Shown here in pieces: positions 26,001 to 47,224 of a DNA stretch of 64,000 nucleotides (positions within the stretch are counted from its first letter, which is position 1; every line of letters begins with the position of its first letter). Source of the DNA: Atrichornis clamosus (Eukaryota; Chordata; Aves; Passeriformes; Menuridae); the NCBI GenBank assembly GCA_013400975.1, contig WBMZ01003292.1, positions 62,001 to 126,000 on the forward strand. The letters are read 5' to 3'. The notes beneath the pieces are model-generated. The model had not been told where the DNA came from. It saw only the letters and a list, made by a program, of their open reading frames with translations, and ran no database searches. The position numbers and the translations under genes are program-made.

Positions 26001-28599
26001 GGCAAATTCTACTTGTGGCACAAGCATAGGTGACACCAGTTCTCCAAGGCAGCATACAAACCTTGCACAAAAGACAATGCTTTTTGCCCATATAATTATC
26101 ATCCTTTTTTTCCTATCCCCCTAGTCCTTGTGCAGAACCAGACAAGGAACTCCTCTCCAAAATAAATCTCACTGCTTTTAAGAGCTCATCCATATTGTAT
26201 TACAAAGACAATGAACATTGCATTACAGTATCTACTGACAAATGGACCAAAACTAAAGCAAATCTCAATTCTCTGCTGTCATTTGAGTCCCTCTTCCTGC
26301 AATAGTAGGTGTTTTTTATTGGAGTACAACATTTTAGGGAGACCATATTGATACACATATGAATGATCAGGAGTTATTGAATATATGTTTACATACGCTT
26401 CACAGAGCTCTAAACTTGTCATCTTTATAGTTCTTTACAAACTAATTTTCACATCTTATTGTCCATTCTTCTAATTAATTCCAATCCGGTTATCTCAGAT
26501 TTTTATTCTCGCTCTTACCCATTCACCCCAAGCTTTTTTGCTTTGTCCTATCTCTGCTTGCCCCATTATACTGGCTGCCCTGCTTCCCTTTTCCTTGACT
26601 GCTCCCCAGTCTGATCTCCTTTGAGGCCAAATTGATCGACCTAGATGAATTTCTTGATCATAATAATCTACAAGTCTTTGAGCTTTTCACGTCTCTCCAA
26701 CCAGCCTGCAGGACTACTGCAGCCAATTTTGAGACAGTTACTTTATCCAGGCAGACAGTTCTTACACGTATCATTTCCCTGGAGGTTTCTTATGCTGCCT
26801 GTGTTCAGTCTGAGATAAGTCTCCCTTTCATCCTAAATGCCCCCTTTCCCTTCTGTATTTCTTTCTGAGTTTTGGTGGAATTTTTGGGGGTTTTCTTTTG
26901 GTTTGGTTTCTTTAATAACTAACATACAGGATGATTTAGAAGACAAAGACGAAAGCATTCCCCACTCTTGGGTCAGCAGAGTCCACAAAGACTGACTTCA
27001 ACTGCAGGAGAATCCTCTCAGATGGACAATGAAATATTAACAGAAAAGCATATTATCTTTGTCATTCACACCTTTAAATGTCTGGGGCATTTGTTCATGT
27101 ACATGCAAACTAATTTTTCAAAATTTTTCAACTCTAGGCTAGTATTATAGATACTATTCCAAAAGAAAAGGTTCAAAATTTGGAATGTGACTTTTCATGC
27201 TTGAAAATTGGCAGCTATAAAATTTTAGGGAGAAATATATATACGCAGCTTTTTTCTTGGAAAGAGTTGCATCATTTGAGTTGAAGCTTCCCTCCAAAAA
27301 TTGGTCTGAGGCAAAAATGGAAACTTTTAGCCCCAGCAAGTTTGGCATAACTGAGCAAGAGGGGAACAAAAACACAAAAATAAAAAAATAAAAAAATAAA
27401 AAAATTAAAAAATTTTAAAAAAGGGGAACAGGACAAGTCAAGCATCTCAGTAATAAATAGTACTGTCAGCCCCATCTGCAATTATCGTGAGACATGACAA
27501 CCTGTAACTAGTAGCTGTCTTGGACCCATCTGCACTCTGTCCCTAAGGATATTGTAAGAACTGCTAACCCATAAACCATCATAAGACTAAAAGAATATTT
27601 AAAAGTAAATATGGTACCTTGTCTGTAACTTAATTTCCAGAATCACTGAAACCACTTTGCTTCTGGCTTATTGGAAATAGCACTTTACTGAAACAAAGCT
27701 AGCTCTCCCATTCCAGTGACAAAGGGAATCTGGTGGGAATCATGCACGAGGAAGGGAGTTGTGCAATTCTTTGTGATATTTCTATCTGTTTTGGAGAACT
27801 TGATATGTTTCCAGGTGCAGCTACATAGTAGGGGTATGAGCAGTGCTTATGAGGAAACATTTTGTGGCATCCTGCCCTTGAGGGCTGATAGATACCCAGA
27901 GAGTTAATGCTTCTTTCAAGCTGCATTAACTCCTGCAGGATCCCCTTGGCAGCTGGTGCTGTGCAGCTGCAGGGAGCCTGTCAGCGTCAGTACAGTTCCT
28001 CCCAGGGGAGAAATTCTCATCTGTTATCCATGGAGATATTTGTTTCCCCCATGTGGGATGGTCCTCACACTTTCTTTGTCTATTGTGTTTTGGGTTTGGA
28101 AGTAAGTTTCTCAAGAGGCAGTCATGTTTGTTACTAGTAAGCTATCTTTGCGACTGCAGGCCTATGTAGAAAATGCTCTGTTTAGATCCACATCCTCTTT
28201 ATTTTGCAAAGTTACAAATTGGACATGTACCCCCTCATGTTCCCTCATATATACCAAGCCAAAACTCAGGGGGTTTTGGCATGTAGTGGAGGAGATTAAT
28301 TTTTTAATCAAAAATATACCAACAGCTTGAAATGAGAGGAGCTGATGTAAAAACTGGCCCAGCACCCCACTCCCCAGGTCCGTTTCTATGGTTTTACAGT
28401 CACCGTTTCCTATTTAAAAAAACCCCACAACACACCCGCCTACCCGGAGCAGGGGAATTGGCTGGCTGCAGGCAGTAGGCAGCATGGCTGACTATCTGTA
28501 TGAAATACAGACGGTACACAAATTTCACTGAAGGAGGGATGGTGATCCCCCGGTTTCGTCCCGCCCTAGTGGTAAAGCCTGAATTTGGCTTCATCGCTG
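17006..28599 (+). other. SCN2A: SCN2A intron 1, proximal part
   Basis: No coding exon recognised. Minor features: a 17-base direct duplication near 19842-19874 (CAGTAAAGAATGTTTGG), an ATG-repeat near 23299-23313, GATGATGGATAT repeats near 23515-23540, and an A-rich heptamer array at 27367-27423. Otherwise unique AT-rich sequence. Additional small 5' non-coding exons, which are common in this gene family, could be hidden here. Confidence 0.45.
27367..27423. repeat. A-rich AAAAAAT-like microsatellite
   Basis: Repeated units of six or seven A followed by T, grading into AATTTT sequence. No flanking element was recognised that would make this the tail of a retroposon. Confidence 0.8.
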
Positions 28600-29380
28600 C
28601 TCAGCTCTTGGGACAGCGGGTGGGACCTCGCCTGGCAGGGCTCCGCTGTCCCTCGCTGGTGACTCTGAAGGACGGGTTCTCCACAGCAAAGCCCCCTCCG
28701 CGTCTGCCTCTCCGTAACCTGCCGTTATCTGCCCTGAACACCTGCTCTTTCCCGGCCCTCCTGCTTCTCCCGTATGACCGGCTCCGGCTGAGGCCGCCAG
28801 CGGTGGCTTTCCTTTGGAACAGCAGTGTGTCTGCAGGAGGGTTTGGCGGGGAGTCTCCGCAGCCCGCGGGCGGCGGCGCTCCCCCTGCGCAGCGCGGTGC
28901 CGCAGCCGCCGGACCGGTTGCTTGGCAACCTCCCCTCGGCGCCGCGCCATTGCGGAGCCCGGCAGCTCCCCGTCCGCCTCCCCAGCCGCCTTTTCACTCG
29001 GAGTTGTCGCTTCGGGCGACACCGGGCTGTCGGTCTGCCCTCGCTGCGGCAACGCGGGATGCCGAGGCCCAGGGCTGCGGTTCAGCTGCCGCACCTGCGG
29101 AGCCGCCGGCGGGGCTCGCTGGGCGGTGGCGCCCGGCGGGCTCCGCCCTGCCTTCCCCTGCCTTACTGCCGCTGCCTTCTTCCTGCTGCCATCCCCCTCG
29201 TTGTCCGCAGTGCCCGCGGTATCGGCCTCTTGGTGCTGCCAGCTTACAAGGAGCGGGTGGAAGCGTTTTGGGTGGAAGTTCATGGAGGTGGAGGGCTCAG
29301 TCCTTGTCCCTTTGTCCCTGGCTCGAGGGGAGCTTGGCCAGATTCGCTGTCGGAGCCTGACCTGGGCTTATGTAAGCGAT
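28600..29380. promoter_or_regulatory. CpG island inside SCN2A intron 1
   Basis: About 0.8 kb of strongly GC-rich, CpG-dense DNA in an otherwise AT-rich intron. Long open frames occur on both strands, but they are expected by chance in such composition. Their peptides are low-complexity (Ala/Pro/Arg/Ser-rich) with no recognisable domain, so I do not call a protein. The island contains a palindromic X-box (28916-28930). Downstream are a possible donor TAT/GTAAGC (intron starting at 29371) and CTATAAAAG (29440-29448). It could be an alternative SCN2A promoter or the start of an unannotated non-coding RNA. Confidence 0.75.
28916..28930. promoter_or_regulatory. RFX X-box motif
   Basis: GGTTGCTTGGCAACC consists of two perfect 6-bp inverted arms separated by TTG, matching the palindromic X-box recognised by RFX transcription factors (GTTGCC-like half sites). 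It sits in the middle of the CpG island, where functional X-boxes are often found. Occupancy is inferred. Confidence 0.6.
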
Positions 29381-29448
29381 AACTGGAAAGGCACAGGCTT
29401 GTTCATGGGTTGTGTTTGCAGCAAAAGACAGTAAGAGGCTATAAAAGT

Positions 29449-32269
29449 GGAATCACACTGTATTTTCTACAATCACTTGTCAGTAGGTTCAGAATCATGA
29501 TCTATGTTATTCATCCAAAACTACTAGACAGATGTTAGGGGGATATTAGAGTCTCCTATCTACCTGGTGTCTTGTATCCAAAAGAATATAAATTATATAT
29601 TAATTTTCTGTAGCCATGCTGTCGTTAAGATTAATTGAAGATTTCAGTCTAAACATATTTACATAATGCCCATACTGGGAACGCTAAACTCTGAGTTCTG
29701 GTTTGTCAGGAAAGGAATCACAGCATGTTTTATTAACAGCATAAGTAGTCAGCACATTCTCCTATTCAGGCATCTGGAAATATCTAGCTCATCCCATACA
29801 TATGACACTTCTGCTATCATTACATCTTTGAATTGTATATTCACTCTCCCCACACAAACACACTAAAAATGGATATATCTCTAGCCTGGCACACAAGACT
29901 CTACTTGAGAGATAGTTTCTCACAGTGGATATCAGGGCAAAGATTGATTTGAAGAAAAGCCCACTGCAGCGAGATAGCTGAAAGGGCTTAATCACTTAAT
30001 CAGCTTCACTAGGGATTTGGTGAATAGTCTTGCATTGTCTTCCCACATTGCTCTTTGCTTTGGAGACAATATTTCTCTTTTTGTCAAGGGAAACTTGAAC
30101 TGTTGTTTTGAATCTTTCTTGGGTGTGAATCGGCCTTTGATTTTCCCTGTGGTTGAAGAGCACTGGAGGAGCTCATTGGGTCAGGCAGAAAGTTCATTTC
30201 ACTGTATTAAATCAAAAAGTTAAGAGTGGTATTTTCATCAAGTGAAAAAAACAAATTGTCTAATGCTAGAAGGAAGGATTTAAGGGCCTCTTATCTGGAA
30301 AGACAGGTAGCTTTTTTGTTCTTGCACTGACATTTGATTGAAAATCAGCAATTGCTCAAAGGCCATTTCTGATAAAAGAGGAAAATGGAGTAACTGACAA
30401 ATGCAAGTCATTGCCAGTTACTGGTTAACAGTAAGTAAAGATAACAATCAACTGATTTTTACCAGTGTGTTTTTCATACTTGTTTGGAGTACCTCTTGAC
30501 AGAGACCTATGGGTAGTTCCCTGAAATAAATTTTAAAGGAAGTGAGAAAACTGATTTGAAGGACCCCCAAACTTTCTCAATATGGATCTTTGTATACCTG
30601 TTTTCACATTATATGATCCTTGCTGCACATTTTGCTTATAATGCTAATGTCCATGCTGAAAGGAAAAGAGAGATCCTGGCCAGCCTCTGATCTTTGAAGA
30701 GGAGTTCTCAGGCTGCTGTAACTGAATGGTAGTAGCCTAATGTGATCCTTAGGTTTGCTAGCGTTTGGGCATTTTAGTAACGCTTTGTGCTTTTTTATCC
30801 TACTTATACTGGGTTCTACACCAGGTACAAGATCTGTGCCAGTATTTGTTGACTACAGTTGTTAGAGCCCTGTTCTGCTCCATTATTCAAGCTCTGGTGA
30901 TCCATTTGTTCATTCTCTGGTTCCTTAAGCCCTATTGAGCTTCCCCTTAGAAGAAGCACTAAAATTTGGAAGACACCAAAGGTAGTCAGCTAGTCCTTAA
31001 CACTCTAAAAGTGAGAGGACATCTTAAGACTCCTAATTTCTTTTCTGAAGTGTGATGGATCAGCTCTTTGATCTGTCTGAAATTTTGCCAGTTATTTAGG
31101 TTTCAGCCAGACCAGTGAGCTGATCTGGCTAAAATGAAGAAATGCTCAGGCCAACACAGTGGGAAATGAGCAGGGTAAGAGTGGGCGGGAAATGTGGCTG
31201 TCCTTTCTGACAGCATATTGGCTTAAGGTTTTCAGTAACTGCATTTTCAAAGGTGACTTGCTTGTTATACATCCATTTAAAATGCTGGAAAATGTGTAGG
31301 AAGCTGTATTTTTATATAGCTCTTCTTAGAGCCATTTGGAAAGATTTGTTGTGCAGGAACACCTGCTGTTCAAAGTGCACAATTCAGTACGTTGATATTG
31401 TACGAAGGGACCTCTGTCACAGCTCTTGCTACTGAACAGACAGTGTAGCATTGTCTGAAACACAAAAACCTCAAGCACAGGAAAACTGATGTTTATTTGC
31501 TGTCTAATTTCAGCAGTGGAGTAGTGAGACCATAAATTTAAGCAGAGGTACTACAACTGCTCTAAACCTTCCACCTTCAGACAGGGCAATCCCATGTTAT
31601 AGAATCTCTCATGCAGTTCCACGGAGTGCTGACAGATCCTGAAGGGGTATAGCCCTATGAGACAGAAGAGGGTATTTTCAGCATTTGTTTTACCCATGTA
31701 TAAGAATAACAGTAATGTGAGGTGCAAGTAAGAGAATGAACTAATATAGCTTTTCTGAACTTCATTGTTGTAACTCCTTTTATGTCAGGGGAAAAGGAAG
31801 ATACTGGAAGGAGAGAGATGTGAGTAAAGAGAAATGGGGGGCAGATCTCTCCTATTCCACAACAATGCTTCTTTAGGCCCTCTTGTCCCTTTCTCTGAAA
31901 AGAAAGTCTTAGGATTTCTTGCATGTGATGTAATTTTTTTCTATCCTGCACCCTCACTGACTCTTCAAGAACTTTCTCACCCCACAGTTATTGAAATCAA
32001 TCCCCCTTTTTTTTCTGCTTCTCTTGTATATAAACAATAAGCTCTTGCTCCCTTGAGGCCTGGGGAGAAACACAACAGATGAAGGAGCATGAAACAGTAA
32101 GAAACCTACCCTTGTTAAGACCCTAAAACAGTGAAGGCCTGTTACAAATTTCTTGATTCTCATCCTGATCAGTTTTGCTACAAAACTCACACCACGGATC
32201 TTTCTTCTTCCAAGGTCTAGTCTTTCTTAAAGCCCTTGAATGATTGTCACGCCTACTCCATTCGTTCTC
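29449..32269 (+). other. SCN2A: SCN2A intron 1, central part
   Basis: No exon, RNA gene or clear repeat recognised; short open frames only. Confidence 0.4.
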
Positions 32270-33000
32270 TTTTTTCACTGGTAAAAGGTTTTCCTAACAA
32301 ACCGCTCTTGCTGCAGTTTAACCCCACAACCTGTTTATCTGTATGCTAAATAGAAAGAAAACAAATTCCTCTACTTCCTTGGAGGAGCTTTTTGGACATA
32401 TAAAGACTGTCACTGTGTCTTCAATCAATCTTTTCAATGTAAAATTAAGACAGAAAGCGTTCAAATCCTATATTTCCTTGGATGCTTTCTCATAAGTCGT
32501 GCTTTATTTCTGTAGTCTGAATTTTTTCCATATTTTTTTGAAATGTAGTACCCTAGTTGAACATACTGCTCCAACTAGGAGAGTAGAAGATCAGGTAACA
32601 AGTTTATAAATCCAAATACTTGTGCTTTTTTTCTTGTAAGACTGACAGTTTTCACTCATGTTGCATTTGTGATGTAATAAGTCCTAGATCTTTTCCAGCA
32701 GATCTATTGGCGTGGGTTTTTTCCTTATCCTAATTTCTCAGTTACTTATTCTTGTCTAAATATAAAATGTAGAACTCGTATCTCTTGAATTGCATCACTT
32801 TTCAAGCCCATTTTGTCATTTGTCAGGACATTTTAAATTCTAATACTGTCCTCTTGTTTACTTGTAACCCTCCCAGTTTCATGTCATCTCAAAGCTAGCA
32901 AACATTTTTTTTTCAGTCACCTAGATCACCATGAATAATTTAATAGTATAGTAAGTGTTTTAGAAGTATGGGGGAAAGAGCTGATAGGAATTCTTTAGAT
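32270..33000 (-). repeat. Ancient CR1 LINE remnant
   Basis: Highly diverged, but the order of CR1 landmarks in minus orientation is preserved: TTTTCCTAACAAACC, CTTGCTGCAGTTTAACCCC, a TTGAAATGTAGTACCC block near 32540 (from a 'gaaatgtggtgcccag' ancestor), CTGTCCTCTTGTTTACTTG and CCTCCCAGTTTCATGTCATC near 32870. It resembles amniote-wide old CR1 rather than the younger bird subfamilies. No coding capacity is left. Confidence 0.7.
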
Positions 33001-33329
33001 TCAATGTATTTGATTAAATGGGTACTATTTACAAGAAGAAGAAGCTCCACTCTTCTATCCCTTTTACACTTTCAATTAAAAAGATTCTATTTCATTTTAG
33101 AGCATTAACTTCCTGGGGTTTTTTTTAAGATTAAAGTTCTTAGAGTAGAATTAACATATTTTGCAAACTACAGCAAATATCACAGTAACCTACACTTTGG
33201 TCAAAGTTGCTTGTCACTGTTATAATTTTGGGACAGATTTTATTTAAATGTTTAATTTATTGGTTCAGCAAGGGAAGTGGAAATATGCCAATGTAATTTG
33301 CTCCTATCACAAAGTTGGAAGGCATTGTC

Positions 33330-33515
33330 AAAGACTGAGCAAGCTATTATACAGAAAGGACTAGATGAGCTTGATGACTGGTGTTACTGGAACGAGATGA
33401 AATTCAGAACTATAAATGAAAAGTCGTGCACTTAGGGACAATCTAATATAGTACAGGGACACACAGCTGGAGAATAAAAGGATCACAGAACCACAGAATG
33501 ATGGCAAGTTGCCAG
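33330..33515. repeat. Degenerate CR1-like fragment(s)
   Basis: GAGATGAAATTCAGAAC and GTCGTGCACTTAGGGAC (33393-33440) match the part of old CR1 reading frames usually written as 'atgaaattcaacagt...gtcatgcacttaggga', in + orientation. The adjacent ATCACAGAACCACAGAATGA (33482-33501) looks like the opposite-orientation CR1 terminus. Very decayed, with approximate borders. Confidence 0.5.
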
Positions 33516-36500
33516 TTGTGCATTTTAGTACTTCACTTTGCTTTTGAACAAAGACAGTTAATTATTACAGATTTCTGAGGAGAAACTGGTAATCTATTTT
33601 CCTTCTGATTTTATTAATTGGGATTTTCTGTAGATGAAGGGCTCCTAGGATGCCAGGAAAAGATTTGGAAGTTTTTCTTGGCTCTATCCTCTCAAAAATC
33701 ATTCGCCCTCATGTAGACTTTCTTTGCATATGACACTGAACACTTCTTCATCTCCACCTTTTCTATAGGCCATGTGTTTCGTCAAATGACTAAGGACAAG
33801 GTCCATTTCAAGCTTTCTCATGCGCCATAGTAAAGGAAAGATGGATACCACTAGTGATAAAGTTGTTCATAGAATGTACCCATGGCTGTAGGTGGGAAGT
33901 TAGACAGCAGTTGTAAGTGACTTATTACCAGAATTGACATTCTTATTTCATATTTATGTTTTAGGTAAATTTTGACTGTGTTTGAACAGTAGTTTTTAAA
34001 TATAGGCTATGTTGGATTGGGATATGATTGGCTTGATTTCATAATTTTTCCTTTCTATCTCTACTAATTTTAGCTGTTACATTTACTATAGCTATGTGTA
34101 GTATCTAATTATTTTAATATATTTTAAGGATTATTACAAGCTTCTCTAGATGTATTGCTATTGTTTCCTCTTTAGAAATAAATGTATTTCTCTTTTAGAC
34201 TGCAGAGATTGTATTGCATTTCCTGTCTAGTTTGTGTCTCTGAAATATTTGTTCATTTCTCCTTACAGCCTAGTAAGACTCTAGACCTGAGCATCTAAGG
34301 CAATGGGACGCAATGTCCCCTGGCTGCTTCCTTTCTGTCTTCCCTTTTCACTGTCCTTCCTAACACTATGCATGTAGATTGCATAGCATTGGTGAAGATC
34401 ATATTGAGGTCTCTGGTAATTGCAGACCCTTACAATAAGAAACAAATAATCAAATGCTTTCATTTAATATACTACTAATGGAAGAATGAAGCTCCTTTTC
34501 CATATTACATGAATTAACCCAACTTTTTGGGTATTTGATTCACTGTAACTTTCATATGTAAGCAGTTGCCTATCCACACAAATAATCAAAATGCTTTTGT
34601 AGTTAGAAGCTCCTTTACTCTGTGAATCTGTGCTGTCTCATAATCCTCTTATTCTGAGACTTCAGAGCAGCTCCAAGTAAACCATAGTCCTAATTAGAGC
34701 CAGCCAGATATTTTCATCCGAAGCTTCTTAACAAAAAAAAATCGGTTACATGGAATTGTTTGCAAACTTTTTGTTGATTTCATTGAATCATCTGTGAAAT
34801 TAGAAAACCCTATCAAATAAAACACTTTTCTAAAAAGGCTTTTAACATTATTTTAAGGTACTCTGTAATATTTAAATGAATCAAAACCAAATAAAAACTT
34901 TTGATGTGGTTGAATTATATTTCTCATTTGGCCCATTTTTTCTTAGTTGCTGAAAATTTCAAAACCTTATTTTGATCAAGTCAAACTGTTCATTCTCTCT
35001 TCATAATTACAAAATAAACAAATTATCAATATTTTCCCCACTCTTCACTGCCTTTCAAAGCCACACTGACATTTCTTCAGCTACTGTATTCTTTCCTTCT
35101 CCAACCCCTCTCACTTTCAAGTGATCTTTTGCTTGTTATTATTTTCCACACCTTTTTTTAGTCCTCTTCATGGCTGAAGGAAAGGAGACAGTAGAGAGTA
35201 AATGACTGCCTGAAGATCTGAATTTATAGATACAACAATGTTTCTTGCTTGAAAAGTTTGAAGAAATTTGTGTTCATGTGAGAGAAGGGCAGAAGGTCGA
35301 TGGTAAGGTAGGAGAGAGGTAAGAAAGTTTTATTAGACCAATGAGAGAAAAAGTATGCAAATCAGTAAGCATAGAAAATACAGAGAAAGCAGAAGAGTGG
35401 GAAGAAGTAGGATGGCATTTCAGTGGAGTGGTGCCCTAAAGTGGTGTCTTATTGGTTTGCCAAATGAGAGGGGCTTACAGTGCTCCCGACCACCTGCTGT
35501 AGCAGGGAGCAAGAATAGATGGCTTCTGTACAGGAACTCGCCACTGTGGTGAACACTCAAAAGTGTTCCCTCCCACTGCTGGCTTTTTCAGATTTAGAAA
35601 GAATGTACATTGCATATATTGTATAAATTTATTTTAGAATATTTACACAAGCTATAGTTTAAAATTGTTGATAACACCGTTTCAGCAATTGTTTTGGTTG
35701 TACTCTGCCTGTGTAACCTCCATTTTTCAATTTCTCTTAGTTTGCTATTCCTCCTTCTTTCTTTCTGTCTCACCTTCACAGTTTTAACAGCTATGGTCAC
35801 ATCAGCAGTAGCTGTTGTGGATTTAAAAGAATTTTTGAGAATCTTGAGACTTGGCTTGTTGTGTAAAATCATGTATTTTAGTCCCGGAGTCTCAGTTTAA
35901 GCAAGTGTTCAAGCATGCAAAAATTCTTTACCATTTCTGACAAGAATTTATGGATGTATATCAGTACCATCTACTGGCGACAAGAGTTACAGCACTTAGT
36001 AGGCTTGCACAGGAAATGCCAGATTTTACTTCAATAACCAGGATCCTTCAGCAGGAAGTTAGGTGTGGTCTGTGGAAGGAAAATTAAAAAAAAAAAAAAA
36101 AAAGACATGATGGAATTTTAGCTGCAGTCTTCCTTGGTGCCATTTCAAACCCACATAAGTGCAAGATTCTTCACTGGTAATGAATTTTTTATTGTTTCCT
36201 GCAGTATTAAAACTGAGTTATGCTTTTTCTCTTTTTTTACATCTGTAATTAAAACCAAAATGTAACAAGATTCTACTGCAGGACCACTTCCATTTTCCTA
36301 ATGAGCCCTTCTGCTGCTACCAGTCAGTGCAGCTTCCAGCAGCAGTTTGGTACAGACCGTCCATGACAGAATGCACCAGGTGCATTTGCCTGCAGTGGAA
36401 GAGCATGCTCACAGGGAGACCTGCAGGAGTTGGGATGTGTGTGGATGTTTGTGTGGGTGTAAATGGCTGTGTGCATATGGTTGAAAAGAGGGAGAAAGCA

Positions 36501-37642
36501 TCATGCTGCAGCTTATTTAACAGTCTTCAAAAATATGAATTTGTTGCGGCTGTGCTGGAGTATGTGTGCTAAGTGAGACAGTAAAATAGGATCCGGCTGA
36601 TTGTATTCAAACTGTCGTATCATTTTAATCTGTTAATTGTTTCTGGGTATTGTCTAACTCAGAATTCGTTACTTTATTGCATTTGCTATATATTTAATGT
36701 GCTTATGCAGAAGGACTCTTGAGAAAAATTCTTGTAGGCTACAGCAGAGACCCTGTTTGTGATTTCAAATGAAAGTATTTGCATTGGGAATATTTTCCAC
36801 TTGTTTTTTTAACTGAACTGTCTGAAGACAGTAAGAAGAGATGTCTTGCTCTTGCTAATGAAATTTGTGAAAAATATATACAGTTGGTATGATATCAGAC
36901 ATAAAAGATCTAAATGCAGTATGTAATGATTAAAAATCTTTTTTGTTTAATTCAGCAATTCTTCCAGTGCACAGTGTGTTGCCAGGCAGGGGATCGAAAT
37001 ACAGGTGCTTATGCCTGAATCTTGTTTCCTGAGCTGGCAGCCCTGCAAAGGGAGCATATTTGTACTCAAAGAGAAGGAGCATCTCATATTGCTTTCAACT
37101 GATCCCTCTGGCCTTACGTCGCAATATTGGACTCTAGGCGTCATTTCTGGTCCATATAGCTAGAAGGAGGATTGGTCCAAGATGCTTTCCGGATAATAAG
37201 GAGCTGAATTGTCTGGAGTCTCACTCCTCAACACTAAACAAAGCTGTTGATTGCTCACACTCAATGTAGTGGGAAATATCTCTTACTTTATTCACTGGAA
37301 TGGATAACATTACCCTTGATAAAGGCAAAAGATGTTATTGTATTGTATGTGACTTTTTTTATCAGCACCAGACAATCTTGATGCAAGCACTAAGTGAATT
37401 TTAAACTAAATGTTTTGAGAATTGATACCTTTCAAGACAACTCCAAGAGGCAAATTGCAAAGGAAAATGGTTTGTCTTGACATAAAAACAAATTTTAAAA
37501 TTCATTTTACAGCAGCCTCTTCTTGGATGGTAATTACTGAATTTAGCAAGATGTCCCACAGAAAATTCTTTGTTGGTCTATTCCTTTATATTGTTTGTAG
37601 CTGTATTGCTCTAAATTTTTTCTGTGTTTTTTATATTTTTAG
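33516..37642 (+). other. SCN2A: SCN2A intron 1, distal part
   Basis: No exon recognised. It has a run of 18 A at 36086-36103 and a CTCF-like motif at 35967-35977. The intron ends with a T-rich tract and TTTTTAG at 37642. Confidence 0.45.
35967..35977 (-). promoter_or_regulatory. Possible CTCF site
   Basis: The minus strand reads GTCGCCAGTAGATGGTAC; CCAGTAGATGG fits the CTCF core, but the 3' flank does not continue the consensus. A single-motif match with no other support. Confidence 0.25.
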
Positions 37643-37695
37643 CACTTTTTTTATGAGAGAGGCTAAACAGTAATTAAGAGGTGCAGGATGAAAAC
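37643..37695 (+). other. SCN2A: 5' UTR part of the first coding exon of SCN2A
   Basis: A T-rich tract ending TTTTTAG places the acceptor at 37642. A weaker CAG at 37670 is possible but lacks its own pyrimidine tract. Frame stop TAA (37675-37677) lies upstream of, and in frame with, the main ATG, which fixes that ATG as the start. Two upstream ATGs occur: 37653 (stops at 37671) and 37688, which is out of frame and overlaps the channel frame. Confidence 0.75.
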
Positions 37696-37962
37696 ATGGC
37701 ACAATCAGTGCTGGTACCACCAGGACCCGACAGCTTCCGCTATTTCACAAGAGAATCACTTGCCGCTATTGAACAACGTATCAATGAAGAAAAAGCTAAA
37801 AAATCCAAACAAGAACGCAAAGATGATGATGATGAAGAGGGTCCAAAGCCAAACAGTGACTTGGAGGCAGGAAAGACACTGCCATTTATTTACGGCGACA
37901 TACCTCCAGGAATGGTGTCCGAGCCCTTGGAAGACCTGGATCCATATTATATCAATAAAAAA
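37696..37962 (+). CDS. SCN2A: SCN2A coding exon 1 (cytoplasmic N-terminus)
   Basis: Encodes residues 1-89, the whole cytoplasmic N-terminal domain, starting [20 protein letters not shown] and ending DPYYINKK. The start ATG has a strong context (A at -3, G at +4) and an in-frame stop 19 bases upstream. The linker between the conserved blocks has an acidic run (DDDDEE) with a GAT repeat. The exon ends in phase 0 at GTGAGT (37963). IYGDIPPGM has Gly where mammalian channels usually have Glu. Confidence 0.97.
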
Positions 37963-46054
<8,092 letters not shown>

Positions 46055-46146
46055 GTATGTAACAGAATTTGTAAACCTAGGCAATGTTTCAGCTCTTCGA
46101 ACTTTCAGAGTATTGAGAGCTTTGAAAACTATTTCTGTAATTCCAG
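46055..46146 (+). CDS. SCN2A: SCN2A exon 5N (neonatal alternative, DI-S3/S4)
   Basis: 92 bases encoding the end of S3, the S3-S4 loop and the S4 voltage sensor of domain I, with gating charges Arg217, Arg220, Arg223 and Lys226. It has Asn at residue 209 ([10 protein letters not shown]), the residue that defines the neonatal form in mammalian SCN2A. Acceptor TCCTACAG; donor GTAAGA at 46147. It lies 5' of 5A, as in other vertebrates, and uses the same phases (2 in, 1 out), so each exon can replace the other but including both would break the frame. Confidence 0.95.
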
Positions 46147-46174
46147 GTAAGAAGTAGTTGGTGTAAGGTGTTAG

Positions 46175-47224
<1,050 letters not shown>

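Noticed and set aside
28500..29434. Long open frames on both strands (286, 230 and 206 codons) in the CpG island
   Set aside because: GC-rich DNA has few stop codons; the peptides are low-complexity, overlap on both strands and in several frames, and show no domain.
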